Of a stretch of DNA of 64,000 nt, positions 60,337 through 64,000 are shown piece after piece. A program made the translations under genes and the position numbers. Numbering within the stretch: the first letter of the stretch is position 1; the number at the start of each line of letters is the position of its first letter. The notes beneath the pieces are model-generated. The model did no database searches, was not told the DNA's origin, and was given only the letters and a program-made list of their open reading frames with translations. Source of the stretch: Manihot esculenta (Eukaryota; Streptophyta; Magnoliopsida; Malpighiales; Euphorbiaceae); assembly GCF_001659605.2 (NCBI RefSeq), contig NC_035176.2, positions 30,746,716-30,810,715 of the forward strand, in the 5' to 3' direction.

Positions 60337-61818
60337 ATGGGTTCTGATTCGGCTTTGAGTTCCACAAAGCTTGCACAGATACCTACCCAAGAAGGAGAAT
60401 CACATACTCCTTCCACTGCTCTTCTCTCTTTTAGCACTGATTCATCTGATCCCTCGAATCGTTCTCAGAAACACACCACCACCATCTTCATCTCCCTCCT
60501 CCTCATCACCTGCATTGCTCTCTCTGCTGCCTCTGCTTTTGCTTTCCTCTTCTTCTCTTCTGCTTCATCTTCTTCTTCGCCTGCGCCGCCCCAGACATCG
60601 TCTTCTCTCCAAACGACTTCCCGTCCGTTAACCAAGCTCAATCACCCTGTGGTCATCTTGATTTCTTCCGATGGGTTCCGGTTCGGCTACCAATTCAAGA
60701 CACCAACGCCCAACATTCACCGTTTGATCGCCAACGGGACTGAGGCCGAGACGGGTTTGATTCCAGTATTTCCTACTCTTACTTTCCCTAATCATTACTC
60801 TATTGTTACTGGGCTTTACCCTGCTTATCATGGCATTATCAACAACCATTTTGTTGATCCAATCACCGGTGAAGTCTTTACTATGAGGAGCCACGAACCC
60901 AAGTGGTGGCTTGGTGAGCCGGTCTGGGAGACTGTAGCCAATCAGGGGTTAAGGGCTGCTACCTATTTTTGGCCTGGGTCTGAAGTGCATAAAGGTTCTT
61001 GGAATTGCCCTGATGGGTTTTGTATGTTCTACAATGGTTCGGTTCCATTTGAAGAACGGGTTGATAAGATCTTGAGCTATTTTGATTTGCCTAGCGCTGA
61101 AATTCCTGTGTTTATGACGCTGTATTTTGAGGATCCTGATCATCAGGGCCATCAGGTAGGGCCTGATGATCCAGCTATAACTGAAGCTGTCGCTGGAATT
61201 GATAAGATGATTGGGAGGTTGATTAATGGGCTAGAAAAGAGAGGAGTTTTCGAGGATGTTCATATTATTATGGTGGGGGATCATGGCATGGTTGGTACAT
61301 GTGATAAGAAGTTGATATTTCTGGATGATTTAGCCCCGTGGATCGAAATTCCAGCTGAATGGGTACAGTCCTACACTCCACTGCTGGCAGTTCGCCCCCC
61401 TCCAGGTGTGGCGCCAGGGAGCGTTGTTGGGAAGATAAACGAAGCATTGCAGTCGGGAAAAGTTCAAAATGGAAAGCATTTGAAAGTGTATCTTAAGGAG
61501 GAGCTCCCTAGCAGGCTTCAGTATTCGGCAAGTGACAGAATTCCACCAATAATAGGGCTGCTTGAAGAGGGTTTCAAGGTGGAACAGAAGAGAACACAAC
61601 ATCAAGAATGTGGCGGAGAACATGGTTATGACAATGCAGTTTTCTCAATGAGGACTATCTTCATTGGTCATGGTCCGCAATTTGCAAAGGGGCGAAAGGT
61701 GCCATCTTTTGAGAATGTTCAGATATACAACTTGGTAACTTCAATTCTCAAGATTCAGGGGGCTCCCAATAATGGGTCTCTATCATTCCCAGGATCTGTT
61801 CTTTTGGCTACTTCTTAG
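60337..61818 (+). CDS. Ectonucleotide pyrophosphatase/phosphodiesterase (NPP) family, intronless
   Basis: A 493-residue single exon. The N-terminal 48 residues are polar, residues 49-73 form one membrane helix, and a Ser/Pro-rich stalk leads to the catalytic domain, giving a type II membrane protein with its enzyme outside the cytosol. All alkaline-phosphatase-superfamily ligands are present: Asp112 (SSDG), nucleophile Thr149 (PTLTFPNHYS), Asp268 and His272 (EDPDHQGHQVGP), Asp315 and His316 (VGDHGM), and His429 (GGEHGYDN). It hydrolyses phosphodiester or pyrophosphate bonds, in plants probably of nucleotides or nucleotide-sugars; the true substrate is not readable from sequence. Related Arabidopsis genes are At4g29680 to At4g29700. 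The start codon is the first ATG after a CT-rich leader. Confidence 0.93.
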   Translation: MGSDSALSSTKLAQIPTQEGESHTPSTALLSFSTDSSDPSNRSQKHTTTIFISLLLITCIALSAASAFAFLFFSSASSSSSPAPPQTSSSLQTTSRPLTKLNHPVVILISSDGFRFGYQFKTPTPNIHRLIANGTEAETGLIPVFPTLTFPNHYSIVTGLYPAYHGIINNHFVDPITGEVFTMRSHEPKWWLGEPVWETVANQGLRAATYFWPGSEVHKGSWNCPDGFCMFYNGSVPFEERVDKILSYFDLPSAEIPVFMTLYFEDPDHQGHQVGPDDPAITEAVAGIDKMIGRLINGLEKRGVFEDVHIIMVGDHGMVGTCDKKLIFLDDLAPWIEIPAEWVQSYTPLLAVRPPPGVAPGSVVGKINEALQSGKVQNGKHLKVYLKEELPSRLQYSASDRIPPIIGLLEEGFKVEQKRTQHQECGGEHGYDNAVFSMRTIFIGHGPQFAKGRKVPSFENVQIYNLVTSILKIQGAPNNGSLSFPGSVLLATS

Positions 61819-64000
61819 TAGTTAGTGAGTGTCTTCTAACCAGTTCTTAAGTTGTCTCATCTTCTCAATTGAAATGCAATTGGGCTGGGATCCTGAGCTT
61901 AGGTCGCACATTTTATCTGTTATGAGCTGCAGATATATGACTGGGACCTTGTGTGTAAAAATTATTGAATTATTCACGAATCTATGTGCAAATATTTAAG
62001 TTAATGGTTGTTAAGCTCATCTCATATGAGCAGGAACTCTTCATTACCCTTTTGTAATACATATATTGGATGCCTAGCTAGGACCAGGAGATGCTTTATT
62101 TTCAAATGAACCTAACTTTGGCAAGTGGCTTGATTCTGAATTTGTGTGCTTCTTGTAGTAGCTATTGCTAGCCAAATTAAAATGGCAAAAACCCAATTCT
62201 ACCCATGATCAGTGAGTTTCCAATTCTGTGAAATCAACTAGCTATTTCTTTGTGCTATTCTGCTAAAAAGTTGGTCTCTATATTTTATTGTCAGTAAATA
62301 GGTTTTTGCATTTATGATCAACTTCCTCATTCTCACATTAGATAACAGGAACAGATTATGAAACCTTTTCCCTTTCTGGATGCTCCATTTAATTGTTGAA
62401 AATCTTGAATTGAATCATTATGTTTTACTGTTTACTTGTGATAACAGGGCCCTAGGCTACTGCCTCGTTATGTGATATTCGTTTCTTCCAACGGTAATGT
62501 AGTTTGTGATAGAATTTGCAGCCTAAAACCAGGCTATTTGAAGTTCACTTGATTATTTGCACATCATTGTTTCTGCTTGTATGAGAAACTGAAGAGTATT
62601 ATTGTTTATGGAAACAATCTCTTTTGGAGCTTCTGGTGCTTAATCAGAGGTTTTATGAATCAATGGTTTGTGAAATTGTGATTGCCAAGGGAAGGTGATA
62701 ATTCTATCAACAAATTCAACCTGTTTTCTGATGGGTGAATGCCAGTTATTGGTCTTGTTTTATATGTGTGTGCAACCTTATGAGTCTTATCATTGAGGTA
62801 AGAATGAAAAAGTTTGCATCAAAGTTCAGTTGTTAGTTATAAAAAAACTCCAAAAAAAAAAACTTGATGGGTGATCCTGATACTGCATAGTTGCTTGGGT
62901 GAGCACCTAGATTGTACATTAGGTTTCTGAACTCTCTTCTGATCTGTGGATGAGCTTGGCCGGTCACCATTGAGGCATGGGCGTAGAACATTAGAATTGG
63001 ATAATGCGTTTTGGATTTTGATAGAAGTTTGTAGAAGAAAATTTACCTTAAAATGGGTTGCGAGTATCGAATTGGACTCTGCTGTTTTTGCAGGATATCA
63101 GGACAAACCGTTATACATCTGTAGATTTTGCAGCCATTCGAACTCTATCTTCATGTTAATTTCTTCATTACTACCATTCAAACTGTAAATGAAACTTCCT
63201 TCTTAGTCGAGCTACCACCGCAGCTTCCCTGAAGAACAAGAGAGCCTAATACCATATTACCAGTCAAAATTCCAGGCCTGAGCATTCTTCTTGATGGACA
63301 AATTAAAATTCAAAACTTTCCTTCCTTTTCAGAAATTGGAGTTGAAATATATGGGTCTTGTTTGCCGATGATGAGCTTGGAGATGGAGTAGATTCCAAGA
63401 GAAGATATTCAAGAATATGTGGCCAATATCTGAAGGAGAAGGGGGGCTAGTTTAGGCTGGCTTTCTACGGATTGAAGACATATTGGCAGTTTCCGGTAGC
63501 CATCCCCCAACCAAGTCTTCGGTGGGAGTGGACAAGACTGTTCAACAAACGTGGTTTTTGTTTTGGCCTTTTTGCTTGTGGTGCTCATGGATCTTAGAGT
63601 CTGATAAACCTACTTTAACCAACGTGTTTAATGATCTCCAAATCGAAAGATTCCATTTTTTTTTCCAATTTTCATATATACAAGAAAGAGAATTTTTCAG
63701 CATTCAAATTGAACTTCACACCAGAAGTTCACACGTGGGCTGATATTCCCCCAACCAAATTGAATGGAATCTAATTAAAATTTATTTAAAATTAAATAAA
63801 AAATAAAAGAAATTAAAATTAAAATTAAAATATTTAATTTATTATCAATTATAATAAAATAAAATAAAATTATGAAAATAATAATTGTAAAAAAACATTT
63901 TATTAATAAATTACAATGCATATATTAATTAATAAAACTTTGACCATTTTAGTTAATTCAGTTATAATTCAAACCTTATCAGAAATTAAATTATTAAAAA
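61819..64000. other. DNA downstream of the NPP gene
   Basis: Contains the NPP 3' UTR and about 1.9 kb of moderately complex DNA without recognisable coding regions; the open frames at 62946-63188 and 63483-63743 have no known motifs. The last 230 bases are AT-rich. Confidence 0.55.

Noticed and set aside
63483..63743. 86-codon open frame near the right end
   Set aside because: No motif, and composition like the surrounding noncoding DNA.
1..64000. CRISPR arrays, bacterial operons or phage features
   Set aside because: None seen; repeats are transposon or microsatellite in nature and the window is plant nuclear DNA.

Overview
The window is nuclear DNA from a eudicot plant. Large introns with GT/AG borders, AT-rich intergenic DNA, LTR retrotransposons primed by initiator-Met tRNA, and plant-only families (GATA factor with an LLM tail, GH35 beta-galactosidases with a lectin tail, EER5/THP1) all point that way. 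The proteins look like those of a rosid, possibly Malpighiales/Euphorbiaceae, but that guess is weak.

Layout from left to right. 1-987: C-terminal half of a TM9SF/EMP70 membrane protein. 3261-8249: an old, broken Ty3/gypsy element with both LTRs. 9487-11166: an intronless polyamine oxidase 5. 13298-18381: a truncated, reverse-strand Tekay-like gypsy element whose LTR has very unusual 385-bp inverted ends. 18382-25700: AT-rich DNA, an 880-bp terminal-inverted-repeat element, a degraded unknown gene and a probable organellar DNA insertion. 25968-30486 and 34010-38898: two tandem, same-strand, full-length 19-exon beta-galactosidase genes (832 and 839 aa). 38899-48425: nearly 10 kb without a recognisable gene, with a second copy of the 880-bp repeat. 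48426-49506: a three-exon class B GATA factor of the GNC/CGA1 type. 51126-54403: two degraded genes, one membrane-anchored and one C2-like. 55802-59277: a 13-exon EER5/THP1 (PCI-domain, TREX-2) gene of 413 aa. 60337-61818: an intronless type II membrane nucleotide pyrophosphatase/phosphodiesterase with all metal ligands. The rest is downstream DNA.

The host genes do not form one pathway: polyamine catabolism, cell-wall galactan trimming (two genes), greening/nitrogen/cytokinin transcription control, mRNA export, endomembrane sorting and extracellular nucleotide-type hydrolysis. Exon borders of the three multi-exon genes with the most introns were placed by hand from splice sites and reading phase, and every total is a whole number of codons.

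The most unusual structure is the Tekay-like LTR at 16467-18381. Its first and last 385 bp are inverted copies with only two mismatches by eye, separated by 1145 bp that contain six perfect copies of a 13-base CG-rich palindrome. Any read-through RNA would fold into a long near-perfect hairpin, so this is a candidate natural source of small RNAs silencing its own family.
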